Assembly (NCBI GenBank): GCA_900319505.1 | Contig: ONOV01000092.1 | Span: 1-16,214 of the forward strand | Reading direction: 5' to 3' | Source: an uncultured Erysipelotrichaceae bacterium | Lineage (GTDB): Bacteria > Bacillota_I > Bacilli_A > Erysipelotrichales > Erysipelotrichaceae | Length of the DNA: 16,214 nt | Translations under genes and position numbers: made by a program | Part shown: positions 1-7,444 of the stretch, one piece after another | How positions within the stretch are numbered: the stretch's first letter is position 1 | Layout: every line of letters starts with the position of its first letter | Notes under the pieces: generated by a model | Seen by the model: the letters and a program-made list of their open reading frames with translations, nothing else | Database searches by the model: none | What the model was told of the DNA's origin: nothing

Positions 1-1451
1 ACAATGGAAGTGGAAGAAACGAGTGTCAGTCTTGCCTTTTCCTGCAGTTCCTTGATGCTGAGCGCACCGCAGTTGCACATGGTTGAACGGATCTTGGCTG
101 TGGTCAGCTGTACATTGTCATGAAGCGAGCCGGCATAAGGCACATAGGAATCAACACCTTCTTCAAAGGAAAGCTTGCCCTTGCCGCCAAGGTCATATCT
201 CTGCCAGTTCTTGGCACGATTGGAACCTTCACCCCAGTATTCCTTGACAAAGGCACCATTGATCGTCAGCTTCTGACCAGGAGCTTCTTCAAAGCGGGAG
301 AAATATCTGCCCAGCATGACAAAGTCAGCTCCCATGGCAAGCGCCAGAACAATATGGTAGTCATAGACAATGCCGCCGTCCGAGCAGATCGGGATATATT
401 CTCCCGTACGCTCAAACCATGCATCACGTGCCTTGGCAACCTCAATGACAGCTGTTGCCTGGCCTCTGCCGATACCCTTAGTTTCACGGGTGATGCATAT
501 GGAACCGCCGCCGATACCGATCTTGATGAAGTCAGCCCCATGTGAAGCCAGATAGTTGAAACCATCTTCATCAACGACATTGCCTGCGCCTACCTTGACG
601 GAATCACCATACTTGCCTTTGATCCAGTCCAGTGCATCAGCCTGCCATTCACTGAAGCCATCCGAGCTGTCCAGTACAAAGCAGTCTGCACCGGCTGCGA
701 CAAGAGCCGGTACTCTTTCCTTGTAGTCACGGGTATTGATGCCAGCACCTACCATGAAGCGCTTCTCATCATCCAGCAGTTCCAGCGGATTTTCTTTATG
801 AGAGGAATAGTCTTTGCGGAATACCAGATAGCACAGATGATCCTGGCTGTCGACAATCGGAAGTGTATTGAGCTTATGATCCCAGATAATATCATTGCAT
901 TCACTCAGTGTAGCCGTTGCGGGAGCGGTCACAAGCTTTTCTCTGGGGGTCATGAAGGTATCTGCCGTTTCCTTGCCGCTCATGCGTGATACACGATAGT
1001 CACGGCTTGTCACAAGACCGACCAGTTTGCCATTAGGCGTACCATCTTCTGTAACAGGCATGGTGGAATGTCCTGTTTCCTTTACCATCTCCAGAATCTC
1101 ATCCAGAGTTGTCTTTGGCGTGATATTGGAATCGGATACAACAAAACCTGCTTTATAGTTCTTTACTCTGGCAACCATCGCTGCTTCAGAAGCGATGGAC
1201 TGTGACTGGAAAATGAAGGACATGCCGCCTTCCTTGGCCAGTGCAACACCCAGTTCATCACCGGATACCGACTGCATGACAGCGGAAACCATCGGAATAT
1301 TCAGACTGATCGCCGGTTCTTCTCCCTTTCTGAACTTCACTAAAGGTGTCTTCAGGGATACATCTGAAGGAATGTTCTTCTTAGCTGTCAGTCCCGGTAC
1401 AAGTATATATTCACTGAATGTATGGCTGACGCCATCGTAGTATTTTGCCAT
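1..1451 (-). CDS. guaB: IMP dehydrogenase (3' end beyond window)
   Basis: This enzyme oxidises IMP to XMP with NAD+, the committed step of GMP synthesis in the cytosol. Seen: 483 residues from ATG 1451, still open at base 1, so only a short C-terminal tail is missing if the protein has the usual length of about 500. The start is set by a GGGAGG ribosome binding site (1457-1462) five bases upstream. A TIM-barrel N-terminus is followed by two CBS domains (about residues 100-160 and 165-220) and then the barrel again. The catalytic loop reads [12 protein letters not shown], with Cys319 as the expected nucleophile. The flap carries an Arg418-Tyr419 pair, and GRGQATA follows the loop. The CBS insert separates it from GMP reductase. 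Most bacterial IMPDHs have GPGSICTTR in the loop; I recall the [10 protein letters not shown] form from some anaerobic Firmicutes, so this is probably a family variant. It is transcribed divergently from proS. Confidence 0.95.
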   Translation of the reverse strand, partial: MAKYYDGVSHTFSEYILVPGLTAKKNIPSDVSLKTPLVKFRKGEEPAISLNIPMVSAVMQSVSGDELGVALAKEGGMSFIFQSQSIASEAAMVARVKNYKAGFVVSDSNITPKTTLDEILEMVKETGHSTMPVTEDGTPNGKLVGLVTSRDYRVSRMSGKETADTFMTPREKLVTAPATATLSECNDIIWDHKLNTLPIVDSQDHLCYLVFRKDYSSHKENPLELLDDEKRFMVGAGINTRDYKERVPALVAAGADCFVLDSSDGFSEWQADALDWIKGKYGDSVKVGAGNVVDEDGFNYLASHGADFIKIGIGGGSICITRETKGIGRGQATAVIEVAKARDAWFERTGEYIPICSDGGIVYDYHIVLALAMGADFVMLGRYFSRFEEAPGQKLTINGAFVKEYWGEGSNRAKNWQRYDLGGKGKLSFEEGVDSYVPYAGSLHDNVQLTTAKIRSTMCNCGALSIKELQEKARLTLVSSTSI

Positions 1452-1477
1452 TTTTGCCTCCCATTTACGTTTTACTC

Positions 1478-1505
1478 ATTATATCGGTTTAAAGTGTAAT
1501 GTAAA
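1478..1505 (-). promoter_or_regulatory. Promoter of guaB
   Basis: On the minus strand TTTACA (1505-1500) is followed after 16 bases by a perfect TATAAT (1483-1478), close to the sigma-A consensus. It lies 27 bases upstream of the IMP dehydrogenase start codon and its GGGAGG site. No guanine riboswitch or other folded leader fits in the short 5' end. Confidence 0.75.
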
Positions 1506-1516
1506 GAGTGGAATCA

Positions 1517-1525
1517 TGGTATAAT
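1517..1525 (+). promoter_or_regulatory. Extended -10 promoter of proS
   Basis: TG at 1517-1518, one base, then TATAAT at 1520-1525 form an extended -10 element. The matching -35 position (1497-1502, taatgt) is poor, as is usual for extended -10 promoters. The proS start codon is 23 bases downstream, preceded by AAAGAGG (1535-1541), so there is no room for a T-box or other leader. Confidence 0.7.
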
Positions 1526-1548
1526 CACGCACGTAAAGAGGTTAGAAT

Positions 1549-3240
1549 ATGCGTTTAAATAACAGTTATTTCTTCACCCTGCGTGAAGATGCCAAAGATG
1601 AGGATTCCGTCTCTTCCAATCTGTTAGTCAGAGCCGGCTTCATCAAGAAGAGCTCTTCCGGTGTGTATATGATTCTGCCGATGGGCTGGAAAGTACTGCA
1701 GAAGATCGAAGCCATCATCCGTGATGAGATGAATAAGACAGGCTGCCAGGAACTTCTGATGCCGGCCCTGATTCCTGAAGATGTGTATGTCGCTTCCGGC
1801 CGCAGAGCAGGTTTCGGCAATTCCATGTTCTCGCTCAAGGATAGAAAAGGCCAGCCTTATGTACTGGGTCCGACCCATGAGGAACTGTTTGCCATCGCAG
1901 CCAAGATGCAGATCAGATCCTATAAGGATATGCCCTTCTCTCTGTATCAGATGCAGACAAAGTTCAGAGATGAACCCAGACCGAGATACGGTCTGATCCG
2001 GGTCAGAGAATTCATCATGAAGGATGCCTATACCTTTGATAAAGATGAACATGACTGTGATATTGCCTATCAGAAGCAGTTCAATGCCTATAAGAATATC
2101 ATGGACCGCCTTCACCTCAACTATAAGATTGTCAGAGCGGATACCGGTGTCATGGGCGGCCTGCTTTCCGAAGAATTCCAGGCCGTAACCCCGTTAGGCG
2201 AAGATATTCTGGTTCTGTGTGATGACTGCGGTTTTGCGTCCAATATTGAAGTCGCCCCGTGTGTTCCGGAAAAGGAAGAAGACGACGGTACAAGAGAGAC
2301 CCTGACCAAAGAGGAAACACCGAATTCCCGTACGATTGAGGAAGTGGCTGAACACTTCCATAAGTCCGCTAAGAAGTTTGTCAAGACACTGATCTACAAT
2401 GTGGACGGCAAGGCTGTAGCGGTCATGGTCAGAGGCGATCGTGATGTCAATGAAACAAAGCTTAGAAAACTGCTCAATGCCAATGAAGTAGAACTGGCAG
2501 ATCCGACCATGGTTGAAGATGCGACCGGCGCAGAAGTCGGCTTTGCCGGTCCGATCAACATCAAGTGCTCTGTCTATGCAGATGAAGAAGTCAAGTACAT
2601 GCATAACTTCATTGTCGGTGCCAATGAGACCGGCTATCACTACAGCGGCGTCAATAACGAAGACTTCAAAGTGGAGGCATATGCGGATCTGAGAAATATC
2701 GCCGATGGTGATATATGCCCGCAGTGCGGCAAGAAAGTTCACTTTGCCCACGGCATTGAAGTCGGCAATACCTTCAAGCTCGGCACAAAGTATTCCAAAG
2801 CGCTGAATCTGCAGTATCTCGATCAGAACAACCAGCTGCAGTATGTCTGGATGGGTTCCTATGGAATCGGACCGGCCAGAGCGATGGCTGCCCTTGCCGA
2901 ACAGAATGCGGATGATAACGGCATCAACTGGCCGAAGGATCTGGCGCCTTATCAGGCTGCCATTGTCATCATCAGTATGAAGAAGGAAGAACAGGTCAAG
3001 GCTGCGGAAGATATTTATGAAAAGCTCACAGCTAAAGGCTATGATGTCATTCTGGACAACCGTGATGTCAGACCCGGTGTCAAGTTCAAGGATATGGATC
3101 TTGTCGGTATTCCCTACCGCATCACTGTCGGCAGGGGCGTATCCGAAGGTAAGGTTGAGGTCAAGCCGCGTACCGGTGAAAAGAAAGACATTGCCATTGA
3201 AGATGTGTTAAGTGAAACAGACGCCTTCTTCAAAGACTGA
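1549..3240 (+). CDS. proS: Prolyl-tRNA synthetase, bacterial editing type
   Basis: Class II aminoacyl-tRNA synthetase that charges tRNA-Pro with proline. Its 563 residues match the usual bacterial (E. coli-like) length. Motif 1 lies around residues 38-75 (GVYMILPMGWKV and following). Motif 2 is at 139-164 (FRDEPRPRYGLIRVREFIMK). Motif 3 is at 435-448 (MGSYGIGPARAMAA). The YbaK-like insertion (about 225-395), which deacylates Ala-tRNA-Pro, is present, and FVKT puts a lysine at residue 279, the position of the editing lysine in the E. coli enzyme. Two CxxC pairs (224-227 and 390-393) flank the insertion and may bind a metal (inference). A C-terminal anticodon-binding domain starts near 465. The start follows AAAGAGG by seven bases. 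In Bacillus proS adjoins polC; here both are in the same neighbourhood but on opposite strands and not adjacent. Confidence 0.97.
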   Translation: MRLNNSYFFTLREDAKDEDSVSSNLLVRAGFIKKSSSGVYMILPMGWKVLQKIEAIIRDEMNKTGCQELLMPALIPEDVYVASGRRAGFGNSMFSLKDRKGQPYVLGPTHEELFAIAAKMQIRSYKDMPFSLYQMQTKFRDEPRPRYGLIRVREFIMKDAYTFDKDEHDCDIAYQKQFNAYKNIMDRLHLNYKIVRADTGVMGGLLSEEFQAVTPLGEDILVLCDDCGFASNIEVAPCVPEKEEDDGTRETLTKEETPNSRTIEEVAEHFHKSAKKFVKTLIYNVDGKAVAVMVRGDRDVNETKLRKLLNANEVELADPTMVEDATGAEVGFAGPINIKCSVYADEEVKYMHNFIVGANETGYHYSGVNNEDFKVEAYADLRNIADGDICPQCGKKVHFAHGIEVGNTFKLGTKYSKALNLQYLDQNNQLQYVWMGSYGIGPARAMAALAEQNADDNGINWPKDLAPYQAAIVIISMKKEEQVKAAEDIYEKLTAKGYDVILDNRDVRPGVKFKDMDLVGIPYRITVGRGVSEGKVEVKPRTGEKKDIAIEDVLSETDAFFKD

Positions 3241-3248
3241 AACTGCAG

Positions 3249-3274
3249 GATCAGCTCTCAGGCTGATCTTTTTT
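3249..3274 (+). terminator. Rho-independent terminator of proS
   Basis: GATCAGC (3249-3255) and GCTGATC (3262-3268) form a seven-base-pair stem with a six-base loop, followed by six T. It begins nine bases after the proS stop codon. Confidence 0.9.
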
Positions 3275-3288
3275 CATCTGCAGGCATT

Positions 3289-3325
3289 AAAAAAGCAGAT
3301 CCCCCTTTACAGGAGATCTGCTTTT
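3289..3325 (-). terminator. Terminator of the ABC/TM1266 operon
   Basis: The arms AAAAGCAGATC (3291-3301) and GATCTGCTTTT (3315-3325) are perfectly complementary over 11 bases around a 13-base loop. Read on the minus strand, the hairpin runs into a T tract (3294-3289). The last base of the permease stop codon lies inside the stem, so the operon ends here with no room for another gene. The flanking A/T makes it potentially bidirectional, backing up the proS terminator. Confidence 0.9.
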
Positions 3326-4065
3326 CAGGACAGTCCTTCCTTCAGCCGCATTGTCCGGCTGATTCTGTCAAACAGAACATCAGACAGTGAACTGATCAGA
3401 ATGATCAATACCGTCCAGGCGAGTACGGAAGCTGTATCCAGATTGATATAGGCAGCACGCATCTGTCTGCCTGCCCCGTTTCTAACCGAACCGATAATCT
3501 CAGCCATAATGCCTACCTTGAAACCGAACGCCACAGCCGTACGGCAGGCAGACACAATTACATACTTCAATAATGGCAGATCATGATATCTGATTTCATT
3601 GAACCAGGTATCACGATACAGAACAGATACCTGTCTGATCTCTTCTGCTTCCTCATCCATCGCATCCATGAAGCTGTTGAAAAACAGCGGAAACAATACC
3701 ATGAACGATACAGCAGTTACTGCCCCTTCCGACCCAAGCCATATAATAGCCAGAATCATATAGCTGATATTCGGAATGGTCCTGGTCAGGATGCGGATCG
3801 GATGAAACAGAGCTCTGAGCCATATGCTGTTTCGGCACAGAAGACTGATCACAAGGGCTGAGGCAAGTGAAATCATTAATCCTCGCCCGACTCTGAGCAG
3901 AGTCAGCCCGATTGCCTGATAAGAGACAGGATCCGTTAATACAGCAATGAACTTCTCAGCTGTTTCCAAAGGACCCGGCAGCAGGATATCATTGCCGGTA
4001 TGCCAGGCTGCAGCGCTCCATATGACAATCAGCAGGACCCATGCTGTCAGATTCCTGTACTTCAT
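3325..4065 (-). CDS. ABC transporter permease, SsuC/TauC/ThiX-like
   Basis: Integral membrane subunit of a binding-protein-dependent importer, 246 residues, normal for this family. Hydrophobic stretches near residues 6-21, 62-78, 99-110, 114-133, 167-182 and 213-229 suggest five to six membrane segments. The cytoplasmic loop that normally contacts the ATPase (EAA loop, about 139-165, ending HDLPL) is recognisable but degenerate: the usual glycine is a serine (EEIRQVS). It starts five bases after the stop of the substrate-binding protein, with only a weak ribosome binding site in the end of that gene, so translational coupling is likely. No ATP-binding subunit is encoded here. The substrate cannot be read from the sequence; the family handles sulfonates, taurine, nitrate, pyrimidines and other small molecules. 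Confidence 0.85.
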   Translation of the reverse strand: MKYRNLTAWVLLIVIWSAAAWHTGNDILLPGPLETAEKFIAVLTDPVSYQAIGLTLLRVGRGLMISLASALVISLLCRNSIWLRALFHPIRILTRTIPNISYMILAIIWLGSEGAVTAVSFMVLFPLFFNSFMDAMDEEAEEIRQVSVLYRDTWFNEIRYHDLPLLKYVIVSACRTAVAFGFKVGIMAEIIGSVRNGAGRQMRAAYINLDTASVLAWTVLIILISSLSDVLFDRISRTMRLKEGLS

Positions 4066-4070
4066 CTGAC

Positions 4071-5048
4071 TCAGTCAAAGTCCAGAACGGCATCATCATC
4101 AAGGGTGACACCGAAAAGATCCAGGAACTTCTGCAGGCTTTCTTCCTGACCCCTGGCATAATCAGGATTGATGCCCATAGCCGTATAGGTCTTGGCAATC
4201 ATCGCGCTGGGGACAGAGCCGAATACGCCTGGATCAGAGACACCGTCAAGATCTGCCGCAACATCAATGTTTCCGCTCTTGACACCATCCGCATAGTTCT
4301 TCAGCACATCGATCATCTGAGCCATGTCGTCTTTATGCGCATTGAATGTGTCTTCTTTGATGAACAGAGAAGCCATCGGATAGCCGTCATCACCCCATAA
4401 CTGCTGCAGGTCGGCCACCTTTGTCAGGCTGAGGCCTGCTTCCTTGCCTTTGGCAATGGTTGCTGTAGCGGCCGGTTCAGCCAGCAGAGCGGCATCCGCC
4501 TGTCCGCCAAGCAGAGCTGCCTGGGCATCCGTGACAGCGTTGTACCACTGTTCCGTCATGGTTGCTGTAGGCTGCAGTTTCTTATATACAAGGCCCGGAA
4601 CAGCCTGTTCGCCAAACAGAGCAATCGTACCTGTACCGGACAGAACATCTTCAGATGTACCGACAATATACAGGTTGCCGGTTGTCACCACAGCGGCCAG
4701 ACGATAATCAGTCTTGCCTGCTGAGATCAGTTTGGCACCGAGATTGGTCGGAGCAACAATGACATCATACTGTGGATCCGGATTGACAAAAGCGGCCTGC
4801 AGGCTGTCAGCGCCATCCACCAGTTCCAGGCTGACGCTGTCATTATCTGCCAGAGGCAGTAAGGCATAGCCAGGGGCACCGGTAGGAGCCAGAACGGAAT
4901 ATTTGTTATCTGATGTGAATGATGTGGAAGCTGTTTCGGCTGTGGCGGCAGCGGTTGTGGCGGCCGGTGCAGTAGAAGCTGCTGTGGATGCAGCTCCGCA
5001 TCCAGCCAGAAGTGTCAGAGCCAGTACGGCTGAAAGCTGTTTTTTCAT
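4071..5048 (-). CDS. ABC transporter substrate-binding lipoprotein
   Basis: Predicted extracellular solute receptor for the adjacent permease, 325 residues. It opens with a lipoprotein signal peptide: MKKQ, a hydrophobic core and the lipobox LLAGC, giving lipid-modified Cys17. An Ala/Thr/Ser-rich linker (about 18-45) tethers the domain. The rest resembles NMT1/ThiY/SsuA-type periplasmic-binding folds: a PTGAPGYALLPLA strand-loop near the start of the mature domain, the central YDVIVAPTNLGAKLI, and ALLGGQADAALLAEPAAT later. I chose ATG 5048 because GGGAGAG lies six bases upstream and the signal peptide starts there; the longer open frame to 5126 overlaps the previous gene. Its start is 14 bases after the TM1266-like gene. 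The ligand is unknown. In some anaerobes such receptors sit beside TM1266-family genes, from my recollection rather than from this sequence. Confidence 0.88.
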   Translation of the reverse strand: MKKQLSAVLALTLLAGCGAASTAASTAPAATTAAATAETASTSFTSDNKYSVLAPTGAPGYALLPLADNDSVSLELVDGADSLQAAFVNPDPQYDVIVAPTNLGAKLISAGKTDYRLAAVVTTGNLYIVGTSEDVLSGTGTIALFGEQAVPGLVYKKLQPTATMTEQWYNAVTDAQAALLGGQADAALLAEPAATATIAKGKEAGLSLTKVADLQQLWGDDGYPMASLFIKEDTFNAHKDDMAQMIDVLKNYADGVKSGNIDVAADLDGVSDPGVFGSVPSAMIAKTYTAMGINPDYARGQEESLQKFLDLFGVTLDDDAVLDFD

Positions 5049-5054
5049 GTGTTT

Positions 5055-5061
5055 CTCTCCC
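5055..5061 (-). promoter_or_regulatory. RBS fixing the lipoprotein start
   Basis: GGGAGAG on the minus strand, six bases before ATG 5048. It supports the lipoprotein start over the longer frame and lies just ahead of the stop codon of the upstream small gene, consistent with co-translation. Confidence 0.8.
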
Positions 5062-5062
5062 T

Positions 5063-5311
5063 TCACTTGAGTTTGGCATAGACTGCCTTGGCGGTAACCC
5101 CGGGCAGCTTTCCCAGTCTGCCGCATAATGCATTGACAGTCTCTGAAGGCGCATCTACTGCAACAGAAATCAGACCAATCTCTCTTTTTCGATAAGGAAT
5201 GCCCATCCTGCCGATGATACAGCTATTGTATTCATGCAGAATGGCATTCAGTGCTTCCGTACTGTCTGCCTTTTCGACAATGACAGCAATCAGCGCTACT
5301 CTGTTTTCCAT
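5063..5311 (-). CDS. TM1266-family iron-only hydrogenase system regulator
   Basis: An 82-residue protein with the hallmarks of the TM1266 family, a small ACT/NikR-C-like ferredoxin fold. Seen: an opening strand RVALIAVIVEK, the core HEYNSCIIGRMGIPYR (residues 26-41), then GLISVAVDAPSETVNALCGRLGKLPGV. Known of the family: members occur almost only in genomes with the [FeFe]-hydrogenase maturases HydE, HydF and HydG, and they are called putative regulators; no DNA-binding domain is present and the biochemical role is not established. The start is set by a GAGGAG site (5319-5324) seven bases upstream. It is the first gene of a three-gene operon with the lipoprotein (14-base gap) and the permease. 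That linkage suggests it senses or controls something related to the transported solute (inference). No hydrogenase or maturase gene lies in this window. Confidence 0.85.
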   Translation of the reverse strand: MENRVALIAVIVEKADSTEALNAILHEYNSCIIGRMGIPYRKREIGLISVAVDAPSETVNALCGRLGKLPGVTAKAVYAKLK

Positions 5312-5330
5312 GTTTTCTCTCCTCTCTTCT

Positions 5331-5368
5331 GAAAAGAAAAGCGCCTTTCTTCTTCTGAAGAAAGACGC
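5331..5368 (-). terminator. Hairpin with T-rich tail, thrS terminator or operon leader attenuator
   Basis: On the minus strand GCGTCTTTCTTC (5368-5357) pairs with GAAGAAAGGCGC (5352-5341) at 11 of 12 positions around a four-base loop. CTTTTCTTTTC follows, a broken T tract. It lies 79 bases downstream of the thrS stop and only about 17 bases upstream of the ribosome binding site of the TM1266-like gene. It may simply end thrS transcription, or it may attenuate expression of the following operon. Confidence 0.6.
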
Positions 5369-5446
5369 ATATCAAAACAGTTTATTACAAGTGATATGAT
5401 CTCTTTCCGCTCAGACAGTTCTTTGCGGTCAGAAGCCTATATTATA

Positions 5447-7201
5447 TTAATACTTTTTGGACTTGATTTCATCTGTAATATCATTCAGGAAATCATCCAG
5501 TGACTTCTTGACGGCATCCTTGGAACCATAGCGTCTGACCGTAACCGCATGATCTGCGATTTCACCATCACCGACAACGATCTCAACCGGGATATGGGAA
5601 GTCTGTGCTTCTCTGATCCGATAGCCAAGCTTCTCATTTCTGTCATCGAGCTCAACTCTGATGCCCTTTGTACGCATTGCCTGTACAACCTCAGCCGCAT
5701 AATCGCCATGAGCTTGAGCATTGACCGGAATGACGACTGCCTGGCGCGGTGCCAGCCATAACGGCAGATTGCCCTTTGTCTCCTCTAACAGGAAGGCAAC
5801 GAAACGATCCAGTGAACCGAGAATTGCTCTATGGATGACGACAGGTCTGGCCTTGGAACCATCTTTATCGACATACTCCAGCTCAAAGCGCTCCGGCAGC
5901 TGGTAGTCAAGCTGAATGGTGGACAGCGTTACATCATGTCCGATCGCACTCTTGACCTGAACATCGATCTTCGGTCCATAGAAAGCAGCCTCACCGATTG
6001 CCTCATAATAAGGCACACCCATTTCCTTCAGCACTTCTCTCAGCTGTGCTTCACTCTTCTCCCAAAGATCATCATTGCCGAAGTACTTGGCTGTGTTGTT
6101 GGGATCTCTCAAAGAGAGACGGAAGGAATAGTCATTGAAGCCGAAGTCCTTGTATACATCCAGAATCAGATGCGTGACATTCTTGATTTCAGAAGCGATC
6201 TGATCCGGTCTGACAAAGATATGAGAGTCGTTCTGTGTAAAGGCTCTTGTTCTTTCAATACCGGTCAGAGCACCGGAAGCTTCAAAACGGAAGTCATCCG
6301 CAATCTCGGCAATCCGGATCGGCAGGTCTCTGTAGGAATGCAGAGTGGACTTGTAGATCATCATATGTTCCGGGCAGTTCATCGGTCTTAAGGCCAGCTC
6401 ATCCCCATCCCTGCTCATCAGCGGGAACATATCATCCTTGTAATGGGCCAGATGGCCGGAGATCTTGAAAAGCTTGGTGTTGACAACAGACGGTGTCTTG
6501 ACGTGAACATAGCCCTGGGCCAGTTCCTTATCCATGATATAGTCGGAAAGAATACGTCTGACCGTAAAGCCGTTAGGCAGCCACATCGGCAGACCGGCAC
6601 CGACTGTCTCGGAGAACATGAACATCTTCAGCTCTTTGCCCAGCTTACGATGATCGCGTGCCTTGGCATCTTCCAGATCCTGCAGATACTGATCCAGTTC
6701 TTCCTGTGTCGGGAAGCATACACCGTAGATTCTCTGCAGTACCTTATTGTTTTTATCACCCTTCCAGTAGGCACCGGAATGCTTGATCAGCTTGAAGTAA
6801 CGGCACATCTTGGTGCTCTTGACATGCGGACCGCGGCAGAGATCCGTGTAATCACCCTGGGTATAGGTTGTGATGGTGCCGCCTTCCGGCATACGGTCAA
6901 TGAGGTCTTCCTTGTAAGGATCATCCTTGAAGATTTCCTTCGCCTCTTCTTTGGTGACTTCCTTACGGACAATCAGTTTGTCTGCCTTGCAGCACTTCTT
7001 CATTTCCTTTTCGATGCGGGGCAGATCTTCATCTCTGATGACATCATCGCCTAAATCAACATCATAATAGAAACCTTCTTCAACAACCGGTCCAACCCAG
7101 AACTTTGCCTGGGGATACAGGTGCTTGATCGCCTGGGCCATGACATGGGCACAGGAATGGTTCAGCACAGATAAGTTTTCATCTTCCTTGAAATTGATCA
7201 T
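5447..7201 (-). CDS. thrS: Threonyl-tRNA synthetase lacking the TGS domain
   Basis: Class II synthetase that charges tRNA-Thr and clears mischarged Ser-tRNA-Thr. It has 584 residues, against about 640 for the usual enzyme. The protein begins almost directly at the editing domain: HSCAH (His15, His19) with C122/H126 in LCRGPH gives the complete editing metal/catalytic set at normal spacing. The core shows RPMNCPEHM (Cys276), QNDSHIF (His327) and VIHRAILGS (His457), the three catalytic zinc ligands. Motif 2 reads FRFEASGALTGIERTRAF rather than HRNEPSGALHG. The C-terminal anticodon domain runs from about 487. The start is ATG 7201, six bases after GGAGG; the longer open frame (to 7297) runs back through the leader terminator and T-box and is not coding. 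Short ThrRS forms without TGS are known from Mollicutes. Expression is controlled by the T-box leader. Confidence 0.96.
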   Translation of the reverse strand: MINFKEDENLSVLNHSCAHVMAQAIKHLYPQAKFWVGPVVEEGFYYDVDLGDDVIRDEDLPRIEKEMKKCCKADKLIVRKEVTKEEAKEIFKDDPYKEDLIDRMPEGGTITTYTQGDYTDLCRGPHVKSTKMCRYFKLIKHSGAYWKGDKNNKVLQRIYGVCFPTQEELDQYLQDLEDAKARDHRKLGKELKMFMFSETVGAGLPMWLPNGFTVRRILSDYIMDKELAQGYVHVKTPSVVNTKLFKISGHLAHYKDDMFPLMSRDGDELALRPMNCPEHMMIYKSTLHSYRDLPIRIAEIADDFRFEASGALTGIERTRAFTQNDSHIFVRPDQIASEIKNVTHLILDVYKDFGFNDYSFRLSLRDPNNTAKYFGNDDLWEKSEAQLREVLKEMGVPYYEAIGEAAFYGPKIDVQVKSAIGHDVTLSTIQLDYQLPERFELEYVDKDGSKARPVVIHRAILGSLDRFVAFLLEETKGNLPLWLAPRQAVVIPVNAQAHGDYAAEVVQAMRTKGIRVELDDRNEKLGYRIREAQTSHIPVEIVVGDGEIADHAVTVRRYGSKDAVKKSLDDFLNDITDEIKSKKY

Positions 7202-7207
7202 TTTATT

Positions 7208-7212
7208 CCTCC
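7208..7212 (-). promoter_or_regulatory. RBS fixing the thrS start
   Basis: GGAGG six bases before ATG 7201, just downstream of the leader terminator. It rules out the upstream in-frame start inside the riboswitch. Confidence 0.85.
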
Positions 7213-7216
7213 AGAA

Positions 7217-7250
7217 AATATAAAAACAGCATCCTGATAAGGACGCTGTT
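7217..7250 (-). terminator. T-box leader terminator
   Basis: On the minus strand AACAGCGTCCT (7250-7240) and AGGATGCTGTT (7235-7225) form an 11-position stem with one G-T pair and a four-base loop, then TTTATATTTT. Its 5' arm shares bases with the antiterminator, as expected for a transcription-attenuating T-box. Confidence 0.9.
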
Positions 7251-7444
7251 GTTCGACGCGGTACCACCTTAATTCCCGGAATACTCCGGACTCTCATATA
7301 GCTTTAACGCAGCTGTACGGTACACCTTTTCAGGGACGGCTCGCGGGTAGTAGCACATTCATACACGTCATATCCTTTCACCAGACGGATACTCTCTCAG
7401 GGCTGTGTCATGAACGGTCATGTCCCGTTCTCTACTTTTGCCTT

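Larger units (their letters stand above)
7202..7440 (-). promoter_or_regulatory. T-box riboswitch leader of thrS
   Basis: The thrS mRNA leader senses uncharged tRNA-Thr. The T-box AAGGTGGTACCGCG is at 7270-7257. In the antiterminator, AAGG (7270-7267) pairs with CCTT (7242-7239), which is part of the 5' arm of the terminator, so the two folds exclude each other. The UGGU in the bulge would pair with a tRNA ending in ACCA. The base of Stem I is probably GGGAC (minus strand, 7426-7422) with GTCCC (7337-7333). Just inside its 3' side, ACTACC (7351-7346) supplies threonine codons, ACT (7351-7349) or ACC (7348-7346), as candidate specifier. Which of the two is read needs a covariance alignment. 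This leader occupies most of a 477-base gap between thrS and polC. Confidence 0.93.

Noticed and set aside
3212..3451. Plus-strand open frame across the two terminators after proS
   Set aside because: It overlaps the end of proS and two hairpins, has no ribosome binding site and runs antisense to the permease.
5049..5126. 26-residue extension of the substrate-binding protein
   Set aside because: It overlaps the TM1266-like gene and would bury the lipoprotein signal peptide; a good ribosome binding site sits before ATG 5048.
7202..7297. 32-residue N-terminal extension of ThrRS
   Set aside because: The extension is the translated T-box and terminator; ATG 7201 has a strong GGAGG site.
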